Assembly (NCBI GenBank): GCA_040002995.1
Contig: JBDUDK010000052.1
Span: forward strand, 49,195 to 113,194
Direction: 5' to 3'
Source of the DNA: JBDUDK01 sp040002995
Lineage (GTDB): Bacteria; Actinomycetota; Acidimicrobiia; Acidimicrobiales; Ilumatobacteraceae
Length of the DNA stretch: 64,000 bases
Part shown: piece after piece, positions 50,018 through 58,410 of the stretch
Layout of the letters: each line of letters starts with the position of its first letter
Position numbering within the stretch: the stretch's first letter is position 1
Translations under genes and position numbers: made by a program
The notes under the pieces: model-generated
Told to the model about the DNA's origin: nothing
Database searches by the model: none
Seen by the model: only the letters and a program-made list of their open reading frames with translations

Positions 50018-51997
50018 ATGGCCCACGCCCTCCGACGGATGCCCGCCCTCGACGGGCTGCGGGGCGTCGCTGCGGCGGCGGTTGTCGCGTTCCACACCGG
50101 CCATCTCCGAGGCGGATGGCTGGGTGTCGACATGTTCTTTGTCCTCTCGGGCTTCTTGATCACCGGACTGCTGCTGAAGGAGCGCACCACAGAAGGAACG
50201 ATTTCTCTGCGTGCTTTCTGGCGGCGACGCGCCCTCCGGCTCCTTCCTGCACTGGCTTTCGTCCTCGCGGCTGTCGCCGTCTACGCCCGTTGGTACGCGC
50301 TGCCACGCGAGCTGCACCAGCTACGCGTCGACGTGGTGTCGACACTCACGTATTCCGCGAACTGGGTCAGCGTGGCTGGCCACCGCGGCTATTGGGCGCA
50401 GTACGCGCTTCCGAGTCCTCTCGAGCACACGTGGAGCCTGGCGATCGAGGAGCAGTTCTATCTGCTGTGGCCACTGGTGGTGGTGGGGGTGCTCGGGAGA
50501 CGCTCAGCCCGTCCGCGGGTACGGGCGCTGGCGGTCGTATGCGTGGCCGGCGCGCTTGTGTCAGTAGTCGTCGCGTTAGCGCTCGCGTTCGGAGGCGCCG
50601 ACCCTTCCCGCCTGTACGCGGGCACGGATACGCGGGCGTCTGCTCTGTTGTTCGGCGCGTTGGCCGCGGTGGTGGCCGCTCGCCACGGCCCCATCCGATC
50701 GACGGTCGCACGCCGGGCCTGGCAGGGCGTCGCGGTCGGCGGCACCACACTCATCGCACTTGCGATGGTGGAGCTCGATGGGCAACGCGACCTTGTCTAC
50801 CGGGGTGGTCTTGTCCTGTGCTCGGTGGCGGCGGCCTCGATCGTCTGGTCGGTAACGCAACCGGATCCCGGTCTGTTGGGAAGGGTGCTGTCGTGGCGGC
50901 CGCTGCGCGCGCTTGGCGCGATCAGCTACGGCGTTTATCTCTGGCACTGGCCCGTGATCGTTTTCCTGCGGCCCCCGCGTTGCCACATCACAGGGTGGCC
51001 GCTCACCCTCCTGCAGGTCGCGTGCACCCTCGCGCTCGCGACGTTGTCCTACTTCGCAATTGAACGCCCACTTCGTACCGGTGGGCTGCGGGCATGGCGG
51101 CGCGAATCGCTCGCGCCGGCGGCGGGCGCATTCGCCGCGGTGGCCGCACTCGTCGCCACGAGTGTCGCGCCCGCATCGGCCGCCGCGATCGCCGCACCCC
51201 CGCTCACCACATCCACGGCCCCGGTGACCGTGCCGACGGCAAGCTCCCTCGCCGCCTCCACGACCACGACCACGACGGCGGCGACGATCGCGGTCACCGG
51301 CCCGGTCACGAGACCCGTCGATCGGCCGACACGTGTGTTGGTAGTTGGTGACTCTGTCGCGCAATCGCTCGCCGTAGGGCTGCAGAACGTCGCGACCGAG
51401 CAGTCGATCACGGTCGACGACAAGGCGGCTCCCTACTGTTCGCTTTCTTACGACAGCGACACGTGGTACCGCCCGAAGGGACGCAAGCCGGCGAAGGAAC
51501 CAACGGTGTGCGCGGCGGTGGTGCGGGGGTGGCCTGAAGCGGTCGCGTCGTTCCAGCCCGATGCCGTCGTCTTGCTCTACGGACGCGCCCAGATCGACGA
51601 CCGTCTCGTGAACGGCGCTTGGCTCGATGCGTGTGATCCCGTGTATCTCGCGTGGTATCAGGCCCTCACGGAGCGGGCGATCACCGATCTGGGAGCAGAC
51701 GGGGCGACGGTCTTCGTCGTCACCGCGCCACCCCACCGCGTCTTCCAACTTCGAAACGGCGATGAAGGGAGCGCGTGCGTGAACACCGCTCTGCGTGCGC
51801 TCGTCGCCGCCAAGGCCAACCCCGGCGTGCGTCTCGTCGACCTCGATGCGTGGGTCTGCCCGGCCGGGGTCTGCGTCGAGAAGGTTGACGGGGTCATCCT
51901 TCGCGAAGAGGGCCTGCATTTCGATCATGGGGGCGGCATCATCACCGCCCGATGGCTGATGGCGCAGATGTATCGGCCTCCCGACCCGGCACAATGA
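50018..51997 (+). CDS. Acyltransferase 3 / SGNH O-acetyltransferase (OafA-type)
   Basis: 659 aa, ATG 50018. The N-terminal ~370 residues are a ten-helix acyltransferase-3 domain with the catalytic-type histidine in AFHTGHLRGGWLGVDMFFVLSGFLI and R-rich FWRRRALRLLPAL. A Thr-rich linker (~405-430) leads to a periplasmic SGNH hydrolase domain with GDSVAQSLAVG (Ser) and the closing HFDHGGGI (His). Such proteins O-acetylate cell-wall or surface polysaccharide. Neighbours give no clue to the acceptor. Confidence 0.9.
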   Translation: MAHALRRMPALDGLRGVAAAAVVAFHTGHLRGGWLGVDMFFVLSGFLITGLLLKERTTEGTISLRAFWRRRALRLLPALAFVLAAVAVYARWYALPRELHQLRVDVVSTLTYSANWVSVAGHRGYWAQYALPSPLEHTWSLAIEEQFYLLWPLVVVGVLGRRSARPRVRALAVVCVAGALVSVVVALALAFGGADPSRLYAGTDTRASALLFGALAAVVAARHGPIRSTVARRAWQGVAVGGTTLIALAMVELDGQRDLVYRGGLVLCSVAAASIVWSVTQPDPGLLGRVLSWRPLRALGAISYGVYLWHWPVIVFLRPPRCHITGWPLTLLQVACTLALATLSYFAIERPLRTGGLRAWRRESLAPAAGAFAAVAALVATSVAPASAAAIAAPPLTTSTAPVTVPTASSLAASTTTTTTAATIAVTGPVTRPVDRPTRVLVVGDSVAQSLAVGLQNVATEQSITVDDKAAPYCSLSYDSDTWYRPKGRKPAKEPTVCAAVVRGWPEAVASFQPDAVVLLYGRAQIDDRLVNGAWLDACDPVYLAWYQALTERAITDLGADGATVFVVTAPPHRVFQLRNGDEGSACVNTALRALVAAKANPGVRLVDLDAWVCPAGVCVEKVDGVILREEGLHFDHGGGIITARWLMAQMYRPPDPAQ

Positions 51998-52004
51998 AAC
52001 GGTG

Positions 52005-52883
52005 ATGTCCTTCGACCACGTCCGCAGCTGGCTCGGTGGTGTGGTCCGGGCGCGCGTCGCCGGCCCCCGGCGCGAGGAGCTCATCTCGGAGTTGAAGTCG
52101 GCAACGGCAACCGAGCCCGGTTGGGTCAGCAAGGGCAGCGCCGCGTGGCTTGTGCACAGCGACGTCGCCGCGTTCGTGGGGGGTTTGCGGGCGTTGCTCC
52201 TCCAGTCGCTGCACCCGCTGGCGATGGCAGGTGTCGCCCAGCACTCCGACTATCGCGACGACCCGTGGGGCCGGTTGCAACGAACGTCGGCCTTCCTCGC
52301 CCGCACCACGTTCGGCTCGGCCACGCAAGCCGCCGAGGCGTGCGCCACCGTTCGGAGAGTCCACGAGCGCGTCGTCGGCACCGCGCCCGACGGTCGCCCC
52401 TACACGGCCAACGATCCCCACCTGCTCGCGTGGGTGCACCTCTGCGAGGTCGACAGCTTCCTCATCGCGCACCAGCGCTACGGGCGTCCCCGGCTCGATG
52501 CCGCACAGGCCGACGCCTACGTGGCCGAGATGGCGCGCGTCGGCCGCGAACTTGGCGTCTTGAACCCGCCCACCGATGTCGTGGCTCTGGCCGATGCACT
52601 CGACGCGTACCGACCCGAGCTCACCGGCACGCGTGAGGCCATCGAAGCCGCTCGGTTCTTGTTGGTGACCCCTCCGCTCCCGTTGCCCGCCCGACCGTTC
52701 TACGCGCTCCTCGCGGCGGCCGCGGTCGAGACGCTCCCGGCGTGGGCACGAGAGATGTTGCGGCTGCCGGTGCGCCCCCTGGTGCTCGGCGCGCTCGAGC
52801 CCGCCCTCGTGCGTCCCGGGGGTGAGTTCCTGGTGCGCAGCCTTCGATGGGCCCTCACTTCGCCTTTCCGCTCGCCCGCTTGA
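52005..52883 (+). CDS. MpaB/DUF2236 oxygenase-like protein
   Basis: 292 aa from ATG 52005 (GTG 52002 is equally possible). LLQSLHPLAMAGVAQHSDYRDDPWGRLQRTSAFL and NDPHLLAWVHLCEVDSFLIAHQRYG are signatures of the latex-clearing-protein/MpaB family, b-type heme enzymes that oxidise isoprenoid double bonds. Conserved His and Arg/Asp positions are present. No signal peptide. Substrate unknown. It follows the O-acyltransferase by 7 bp and its end overlaps the convergent YcaQ-like gene. Confidence 0.82.
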   Translation: MSFDHVRSWLGGVVRARVAGPRREELISELKSATATEPGWVSKGSAAWLVHSDVAAFVGGLRALLLQSLHPLAMAGVAQHSDYRDDPWGRLQRTSAFLARTTFGSATQAAEACATVRRVHERVVGTAPDGRPYTANDPHLLAWVHLCEVDSFLIAHQRYGRPRLDAAQADAYVAEMARVGRELGVLNPPTDVVALADALDAYRPELTGTREAIEAARFLLVTPPLPLPARPFYALLAAAAVETLPAWAREMLRLPVRPLVLGALEPALVRPGGEFLVRSLRWALTSPFRSPA

Positions 52884-54051
52884 GGGCAGGCGCCAGGTCA
52901 CCTCGGGCGCCGATCTCGACGCGTTCCAGACCGAGCCAGAACGCCATGAGTCGCAACTCGGCGAGAAGGTCGGGTGCGATCGACGACGGTTCGCGCCCGA
53001 GTTCCCCGTACGCGCCATGGCAAATGAGCGCACTGCGTTGCCGATCGGCCTTCAAGTCGACGCGAGCCACCAACTCGTCGCCGAGGAGGAAGGGCAGCAC
53101 GTAGTAGCCGAATCGTCGCTTTGGTGAAGGGGTGTAGATCTCGATCCGGTAGTCGAATCCGAACAACAGCTCGATCCGTTTGCGTTCCCACACCACCGGA
53201 TCGAACGGCGAGAGCAACGCGCGCGCGTTGACGCTTCGCGGCAATCGCGCCTGCACATGAAGGTAGGCCTGCTCCTTCCATCCCTCGACCCGCACAGGAA
53301 CGAGGACGCCTTCGTCCACGAGCTCGCGCAGGTGCGGTCGTGACGTCGAGATGCTGAGACGGTAGTAGTCCATGAGATCGCGCGCCGTGCCCACACCGTG
53401 GTAGCGCGCGCCTCGTTCGAGAAGAAAGCGCCTCGAGTCGGCTTCGGTGGGCGTCGGCAGCGCCAGGATCCGCGCGGGTAGCAAACGCTCCGTGAGGTCG
53501 TACTCCCGCTCGAACGTGTTCGCCCTACGGCGCGCTGAAACCAGTCCCTGCCAAAAGAGGGCTTCAAGCGCGCGCTTGCCGTCGGTCCAGCCCCACCACG
53601 GGCCGTTCTTGCGTCCCGCTCCGGTGAGCTCACTCGCGAGTAGCGGTCCTCGGTCGCGAACCTGGGCCAGCACGGCGTCGAGGTAACCGGGCTTGTCGTC
53701 GAAGCGCAGCCCTGTCCACTGATGGGCACGGGTCATCTTGAAGCGGTGCCACGGCTGCATCTCCACGGGCATGAGCGACGCCATGTGGCCCCAGTACTCG
53801 AACAGCTCACCGTGATCGACCATCGAGGGGAGCAGGTCGCGACGGTGCGGACCGAGGCGGGCGAACAGCGGCAGCTCTTGAGATCGCACCAGGACGTTCA
53901 CCGAGTCGACCTGGATGACACCGATTTGCTCGAAGACCTTGCGGGCGTGGCGACGGTCGATCGCCCCCGTCGGACGGGGTGACGCGAACCCTTGCGCGGC
54001 GAGCGCGATGCGTCGCGCCTCTTCGATCGAAAGCGTCTCGGTACGGCGCAT
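52855..54051 (-). CDS. YcaQ-type winged-helix DNA glycosylase
   Basis: 398 aa. The active-site QxD motif lies in VIQVDSVNVLVRSQELPLFARLG, with the family segments MPVEMQPWHRFKM, YYRLSISTSRPHLRELVDEG and LSPFDPVVWERKRIELLFGFDYRIE. AlkX/YcaQ unhooks interstrand crosslinks and removes N7-alkylguanine. Start shares one base with the upstream nitroreductase stop. Confidence 0.9.
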   Translation of the reverse strand: MRRTETLSIEEARRIALAAQGFASPRPTGAIDRRHARKVFEQIGVIQVDSVNVLVRSQELPLFARLGPHRRDLLPSMVDHGELFEYWGHMASLMPVEMQPWHRFKMTRAHQWTGLRFDDKPGYLDAVLAQVRDRGPLLASELTGAGRKNGPWWGWTDGKRALEALFWQGLVSARRRANTFEREYDLTERLLPARILALPTPTEADSRRFLLERGARYHGVGTARDLMDYYRLSISTSRPHLRELVDEGVLVPVRVEGWKEQAYLHVQARLPRSVNARALLSPFDPVVWERKRIELLFGFDYRIEIYTPSPKRRFGYYVLPFLLGDELVARVDLKADRQRSALICHGAYGELGREPSSIAPDLLAELRLMAFWLGLERVEIGARGDLAPALKRASGKAK

Positions 54052-54617
54052 CAGGTGGAGACGTGGTTGATCTTCGGAGCGTCGCGTTGGGGCACCGGAA
54101 CGTCGTCGACGGGCCAGCCGAGGTACACGAGTGCAGTGACGTGGGTGCCCGGTTCGAATCCGCTGAACGCGGCGACGGCGTCGTTGGCGCCGAACGGGCA
54201 GCTCGACCAGAACGACGACAGCCCGGCCGCGGTGGCGCCGAGGAGCAGGAGCTGCACCGCCGCGGCGACGGCGTCTCGGTCTTCGCGGTGGCGGTGGGGA
54301 TCAACGTTTGGCGCGGTGCCGACGACCACAACAGTGGGCGCGCGCATGTACTTCGAGCGCGTCTTTTCGAGCTTGGCCTCATCGTTCACGCCCGCCGTTT
54401 CCATCGCGGCAGCGGCCGTCTCCCCGAGGGTTCGGCGACCCTGCCTCGTCACGACCGCGAACCGCCATGGCCATGTCTTCTTGTGGTTCGGCGCGAGGGT
54501 CGCCAGCTGACACAAGCGGTCAGCTAGCTCGTCGGGCACGGCGCGTTCACGATCGACGAGCAACGACGTTCGCCGCGCCTCGGCTAGAGCGGCGAAGGAA
54601 TCGAGCGAGTCGGTCAC
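54051..54617 (-). CDS. Nitroreductase-family flavoprotein
   Basis: 188 aa. FMN-binding elements: SLLVDRERAVPDELADRLCQLATLAPNHKKTWPWRFAVVTRQGR (RxxR/SxR loop), and AAAVQLLLLGATAAGLSSFWSS-like (GLG) followed by HVTALVYLGWP. Typical of oxygen-insensitive NADPH nitroreductases acting on quinones or nitro compounds. TGATG coupling with ycaQ. Confidence 0.9.
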   Translation of the reverse strand: MTDSLDSFAALAEARRTSLLVDRERAVPDELADRLCQLATLAPNHKKTWPWRFAVVTRQGRRTLGETAAAAMETAGVNDEAKLEKTRSKYMRAPTVVVVGTAPNVDPHRHREDRDAVAAAVQLLLLGATAAGLSSFWSSCPFGANDAVAAFSGFEPGTHVTALVYLGWPVDDVPVPQRDAPKINHVST

Positions 54618-54633
54618 AGCCCCAGCGACTTGG

Positions 54634-55191
54634 TCAGTCGTCCTCAGTGATAGTGACCGAGTTCATCACGAGGTCGTCGCGGGGCTTGTCGCCTGAGCCG
54701 GTGGCCACAGATTGCATCGCTTCGACGATCTCCAGACCCTTCACGACTTTGCCGAACAACGAGTACTGCGGAGGCAGCCGGCAACCGTCGGCGCCGCTGA
54801 TGATGAAGAACTGGCTGCCGTTGGTGTTCGGGCCGGCGTTGGCCATCGCCAGCGAGCCCACCTCGTAGCGGCTGGCCTTCGGCAACTCGTCAGCGAAGCG
54901 GTAGCCCGGCCCACCCCTGCCGGTGCCTTCGGGATCGCCGCCCTGGCACACGAAACCCTTGATGACGCGATGGAACGTGACGCCGTCGTAGTAGTGGTAC
55001 CTCGCGAGAAACACGAAGTTGTTCACCGTTACCGGTGCCGCGGCCGCGTCGAGCGCGATGACGAGCGTGCCGAGCGAGGTTTCCATCGTCGCGGTGTAGC
55101 GCTTTGTCGAGTCGATGCACATCGGGGGCGGTTCGCTGAAGCGGGTCGTGCGGGGGCTGGAGCCGTCGGGGGCAGGGCAAGGACTAGGCAT
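54634..55191 (-). CDS. Cyclophilin-type peptidyl-prolyl isomerase
   Basis: 185 aa. After an N-terminal ~30-residue segment (APDGSSPRTTRFSEPPPMCID) the cyclophilin core includes VNNFVFLARYHYYDGVTFHRVIKGFVCQGGDPEGTG, NTNGSQFFII and YSLFGKVVKGLEIV. Catalytic Arg (FHRVIKG) and Phe/Gln are present. No signal peptide, so cytoplasmic. Sits before the nitroreductase/ycaQ pair, 17 bp away. Confidence 0.94.
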   Translation of the reverse strand: MPSPCPAPDGSSPRTTRFSEPPPMCIDSTKRYTATMETSLGTLVIALDAAAAPVTVNNFVFLARYHYYDGVTFHRVIKGFVCQGGDPEGTGRGGPGYRFADELPKASRYEVGSLAMANAGPNTNGSQFFIISGADGCRLPPQYSLFGKVVKGLEIVEAMQSVATGSGDKPRDDLVMNSVTITEDD

Positions 55192-55273
55192 CGGGCCACC
55201 CTACTCGTGGCTCTGTCGGCGCCTCCCGTGCGCGTCCGCTCCCGGTAGCGCCGAAGTCGGTAACGTGACGCCG

Positions 55274-55447
55274 ATGTCCACCGACGCTCGCCGGGAGCTC
55301 TTCGATCAGATCGAAACCGACCTGGCCGACGTGGAACTCGCGCTCGCCCGTCTCGACGGTGGCACGTACTGGACGTGCGAGGCCACGGGCGAAGTGCTGC
55401 CCGACGACCTTCTCGCCGAGCGTCCGACCGCCCGCCGCCTGCCCTGA
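55274..55447 (+). CDS. Miniature TraR/DksA-like protein
   Basis: 57 aa, ATG 55274: MSTDARRELFDQIETDLADVELALARLDGGTYWTCEATGEVLPDDLLAERPTARRLP. Helix, then a half zinc finger with CEATGE and LxxxPxAR as in TraR/DksA, but only one cysteine remains. Such proteins bind RNA polymerase through the secondary channel; with an incomplete finger this one may not bind zinc. It is 10 bp before the EamA gene. Confidence 0.7.
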   Translation: MSTDARRELFDQIETDLADVELALARLDGGTYWTCEATGEVLPDDLLAERPTARRLP

Positions 55448-55457
55448 AGCGGCGGCG

Positions 55458-56345
55458 ATGACAACTCGCCGGACGGAGCTGCTCGCGGTTGGCGCGCTCG
55501 TGCTGTGTGGCGTGCTGTTCGGCACCAGCTTCGTCGTCGTGAAAAACGGGTTACGCCACGTCGATCCGATCCCGTATGTCGGTCTCCGTTTTGCGTTGGC
55601 GGCCGTGGTGTTCTGGCCGATCGCGCGGCGGCGACCCGCGGTTCCCGGCGACATCAGAGCCGGCGTCGGCGCGGGGCTGTCCTACGCCATCGCCATGGTG
55701 GCGCAGTCAACGGGACTGCAACACACAACGCCGTCGACGTCGGCCTTCCTCACGTATCTCCTTGTCGTGATCGTGCCGGTGATCTCGTTCGTGATCTCCC
55801 GAGTCGCGCCCCCGAAGAGAGTGGTGCTGGCCATTGCCATCGCCGTGGCGGGGCTCACCCTGCTCACCGGTGGCGGCGTCGGCTTCGGCAAGGGTGAGAT
55901 GTTCACGTTGGTGGGCGCGGTCGTCTTCGCTTACCACATCATCCAGGTCGGACGCATCGGCCATCGCTTCGACTTGTGGCGCTTCAATGCTGTTCACTGC
56001 GCGACGACCGCGGTTGTGACTCTGCCGCTTCTCCCGTTCACGGGTGGCCTCCCGCGCGCGGCAGGGGCTTGGCTCGTGATCGTGTACGCCGCGCTCGTCG
56101 TCACCTGCTGCACCCTCGTGCCGTGGACGTGGGCGGCGCGACATCTCTCGCCGACGCGCACCGCGCTGATCCTGCTGACCGAGCCGGTGTTCGCGGCGTT
56201 GGCCGACGTGGCGACCGGCGGACACCTGTCCGTATTGGAGCTGACAGGCGCCGCTCTCATCCTGGTCGGGGCGATCGTGTCGGAGTCTGCTGGCTTCTTG
56301 ACCGGGGAGTCAGGGGTACGATCGCCCGCGTCCTCAACGATCTGA
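55458..56345 (+). CDS. EamA/DMT-family transporter
   Basis: 295 aa from ATG 55458. Ten membrane helices in two EamA repeats: LFGTSFVVVKNGLRHVDPIPYVGLRFALAAVVFWP (repeat 1) and LVVTCCTLVPWTWAARHLSPTRTALILLTEPVFAALADV (repeat 2). Exports metabolites such as amino acids or nucleosides in relatives; substrate unknown. Stop is 15 bp before the ferritin-like operon. Confidence 0.92.
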   Translation: MTTRRTELLAVGALVLCGVLFGTSFVVVKNGLRHVDPIPYVGLRFALAAVVFWPIARRRPAVPGDIRAGVGAGLSYAIAMVAQSTGLQHTTPSTSAFLTYLLVVIVPVISFVISRVAPPKRVVLAIAIAVAGLTLLTGGGVGFGKGEMFTLVGAVVFAYHIIQVGRIGHRFDLWRFNAVHCATTAVVTLPLLPFTGGLPRAAGAWLVIVYAALVVTCCTLVPWTWAARHLSPTRTALILLTEPVFAALADVATGGHLSVLELTGAALILVGAIVSESAGFLTGESGVRSPASSTI

Positions 56346-56360
56346 CAAGGGGAGTTCCAG

Positions 56361-57002
56361 ATGGCCGATCCGCGCAAGCCGCGCGCTCCGTTCGCTCCAT
56401 GGGACCGGCGCGAACTGCCCGGCGCGTTCGACGTCGAGGAATCGGCCCGTCGAGTCGGTCATTACAAGTGGATCGAGATGAAGCTGTTCGAGGCGCTCGG
56501 CGGCTGGGTCGCCACCGTTCCCGAGCTCGACGTCAAAATGCGCCTGGGCACGCACTGCTACAAGCACGCCTGGCACGCAGAGTTGTGGCACAAGCGCCTG
56601 CCCGAGCTCCGCGAGATGAACCCCGAGCGCAAGACCGTGGCGCCGAACGACGAGATGGTGGCGTTCGTGGAGGCGATGACCGAGCCCGAGGGTCCCGAGC
56701 TCACGCTCGAGAAGCTCGTCGGCGTGTACCGCGTGCTGATTCCGCACAAGATCGCCGCGTACACGTTTCATCTGAACAACACGTCGACGATCACCGACGC
56801 ACCGACCATCCGCTCGTTGCGCCTCGCGTTGGCCGACGAGTTCGATGACTGGCGCGATGGCGAGATGCTCATCCAGTCGTTGATCGAGACAGATGAAGAG
56901 ATCGATCGGGCATCGTCCCACCAAGCTCGGCTCGAGAAGATCATGCGGGCTGCGGGAGGCATCACGGGCCCCGGCTCCATCGGATTCGGACTGGAGGGCT
57001 GA
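56361..57002 (+). CDS. Ferritin-like helical protein, uncharacterised
   Basis: 213 aa. No named family recognised. Helical throughout, with acid/His-rich helices at WIEMKLFEALGGWV, GTHCYKHAWHAELWHKRLPE, and RLALADEFDDWRDGEMLIQS, the spacing expected of a ferritin-like four-helix bundle that could hold metal. Reading frame begins 15 bp after the EamA stop and the next gene begins 1 bp after its own stop, indicating an operon. The C-terminus is Gly-rich (GGITGPGSIGFGLEG). Confidence 0.7.
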   Translation: MADPRKPRAPFAPWDRRELPGAFDVEESARRVGHYKWIEMKLFEALGGWVATVPELDVKMRLGTHCYKHAWHAELWHKRLPELREMNPERKTVAPNDEMVAFVEAMTEPEGPELTLEKLVGVYRVLIPHKIAAYTFHLNNTSTITDAPTIRSLRLALADEFDDWRDGEMLIQSLIETDEEIDRASSHQARLEKIMRAAGGITGPGSIGFGLEG

Positions 57003-57003
57003 C

Positions 57004-57858
57004 ATGCGTAGGTTCTTCCCGGTGCAGGACCTTGCTCGCGACGTGCGCTTCACCCGCGCGTCGATGGCCGAACTGCAGAACGATCCTCGGTCGACGCGCC
57101 GCCGTTCTGCCGACGCGCCCGCGCGTTCGAACCGGCTCAGCCCCGCTCGGCCCGACGCCACCGACTCGGCGCGTCGGCTGATGCACGGGATTTTTGTCGG
57201 CGAGGTGCAGGCGCTCGAAGGTGCCGGCCGCACGTGCTGGGACTTCACCACCGGTGACGACGCTCCGCTCGCGCTGAAGCTCGATATGGCCCGCCAAGCG
57301 TGGGACGAGGCCCGCCATGTGGAGATCTCGTGCAAGCTCGGTGAGTGGATGGGAACAGAGATCGGCGAATACATCGAGAACACCGTGCTGTTCGAAGCGG
57401 CGTGCTCGAGTGACCCCGTGCTGCGCCTCGCCGGCGTGAACCGCGCCCTCGAGGGCTTGGCGATCGACGTGTTCACCACGATGAAGGAGTTCGGTGAGCT
57501 GGCGGGTGATCCGTATCTCGCGTTCTGCGAGGACTGGATGCTGGCCGACGAGGTCACGCACGTGAAGATGGGCTCCGACTGGCTTCGTCGCCTCACCGAG
57601 AACGATCCGGAGCGCCGCGCGCAGGCGTTGGAGTTCCAATCGGTCGTCGACAAGTTGTTCTCCTACGGGGGGACGCGCTCCGAGAGCAACGAGTCGTTCG
57701 TAGGCTTGGCCCGCCGCTTTCGCGAGCTCGCCGGTTTCACGCCCGAAGAGATCGACGAAGTCGCCGCGCTCAGCCTCGATTCGTTGAACGAGGCCGTGGC
57801 CAACCGGGCGGCCTTGCACGCCCGCACCGTCGACGCACTCGCCGAGGATGTCCACTGA
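57004..57858 (+). CDS. Ferritin-like di-iron carboxylate protein, uncharacterised
   Basis: 284 aa from ATG 57004. A di-iron set is visible: Glu in FVGEVQALEGAGR, ExxH in WDEARHVEISCKLGEWMG, Glu in ALEGLAIDVFTTMKE and ExxH in ADEVTHVKMGSDW, i.e. the E, ExxH, E, ExxH pattern of ferritin-like oxidases and MiaE-like hydroxylases. Substrate unknown. First residues are basic. It is the middle gene of a three-gene unit (1 bp and 2 bp gaps) and is likely to form a complex with, or share a substrate with, its neighbours. Confidence 0.78.
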   Translation: MRRFFPVQDLARDVRFTRASMAELQNDPRSTRRRSADAPARSNRLSPARPDATDSARRLMHGIFVGEVQALEGAGRTCWDFTTGDDAPLALKLDMARQAWDEARHVEISCKLGEWMGTEIGEYIENTVLFEAACSSDPVLRLAGVNRALEGLAIDVFTTMKEFGELAGDPYLAFCEDWMLADEVTHVKMGSDWLRRLTENDPERRAQALEFQSVVDKLFSYGGTRSESNESFVGLARRFRELAGFTPEEIDEVAALSLDSLNEAVANRAALHARTVDALAEDVH

Positions 57859-57860
57859 CG

Positions 57861-58406
57861 ATGGCCGTCACTGTCACACCCTCCGAATTCCATTTCGTGA
57901 AGTTCGATCACGCCGACGCCGTCCGCGTCGTCGAGGAACTTCTCGGCCGTCTCGGGATGGCGGCTCGCGATGTCACGATTAACATCGACGAGACCACTCC
58001 GCTGGGCCGCTCGGAGATAAAGGGTACGGATCCCATCACGATCGCCGTCGAGAGCGGGGCCTTCGAGAACCCGAAGGTGCTGCGCACGCTCTTGGCCGAC
58101 AACGTCGCGAACGTGACGGGCCGCCTCCTTCTACGTGTCCGCGACCGCGAGAGCGGTGCGTTCGACGATGCCCCTGCGGACAGCGCGCTCACGCTGCCCC
58201 AGCTCGTCGCGTGGGAGGTCTACAGCAACGGCCGCCTCGGCCGCATGGGCTATCCGATGCAACGACAGAGGTGGCTCTACCACTTCCGGAACCGGCACGG
58301 CTTCACCGACGCGGCCGACGCCGCGTTCGAGCGCCTGTGGGAGACAGACGACCTCAGTTGGTCCGAGATCTCGACGATCATCGCGACCGCCGCGCCGGTC
58401 GGGTGA
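57861..58406 (+). CDS. Conserved hypothetical protein of the ferritin-like operon
   Basis: 181 aa, ATG 57861, 2 bp after the previous stop. No family recognised. Residues 1-70 look like a small alpha/beta domain (VRVVEELLGRLGMAARDVTINIDETTPLGRSEI); the rest is helical. No membrane segment or signal. Could be an accessory or electron-transfer partner of the di-iron protein. Next gene starts 4 bp later. Confidence 0.65.
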   Translation: MAVTVTPSEFHFVKFDHADAVRVVEELLGRLGMAARDVTINIDETTPLGRSEIKGTDPITIAVESGAFENPKVLRTLLADNVANVTGRLLLRVRDRESGAFDDAPADSALTLPQLVAWEVYSNGRLGRMGYPMQRQRWLYHFRNRHGFTDAADAAFERLWETDDLSWSEISTIIATAAPVG

Positions 58407-58410
58407 CAAT

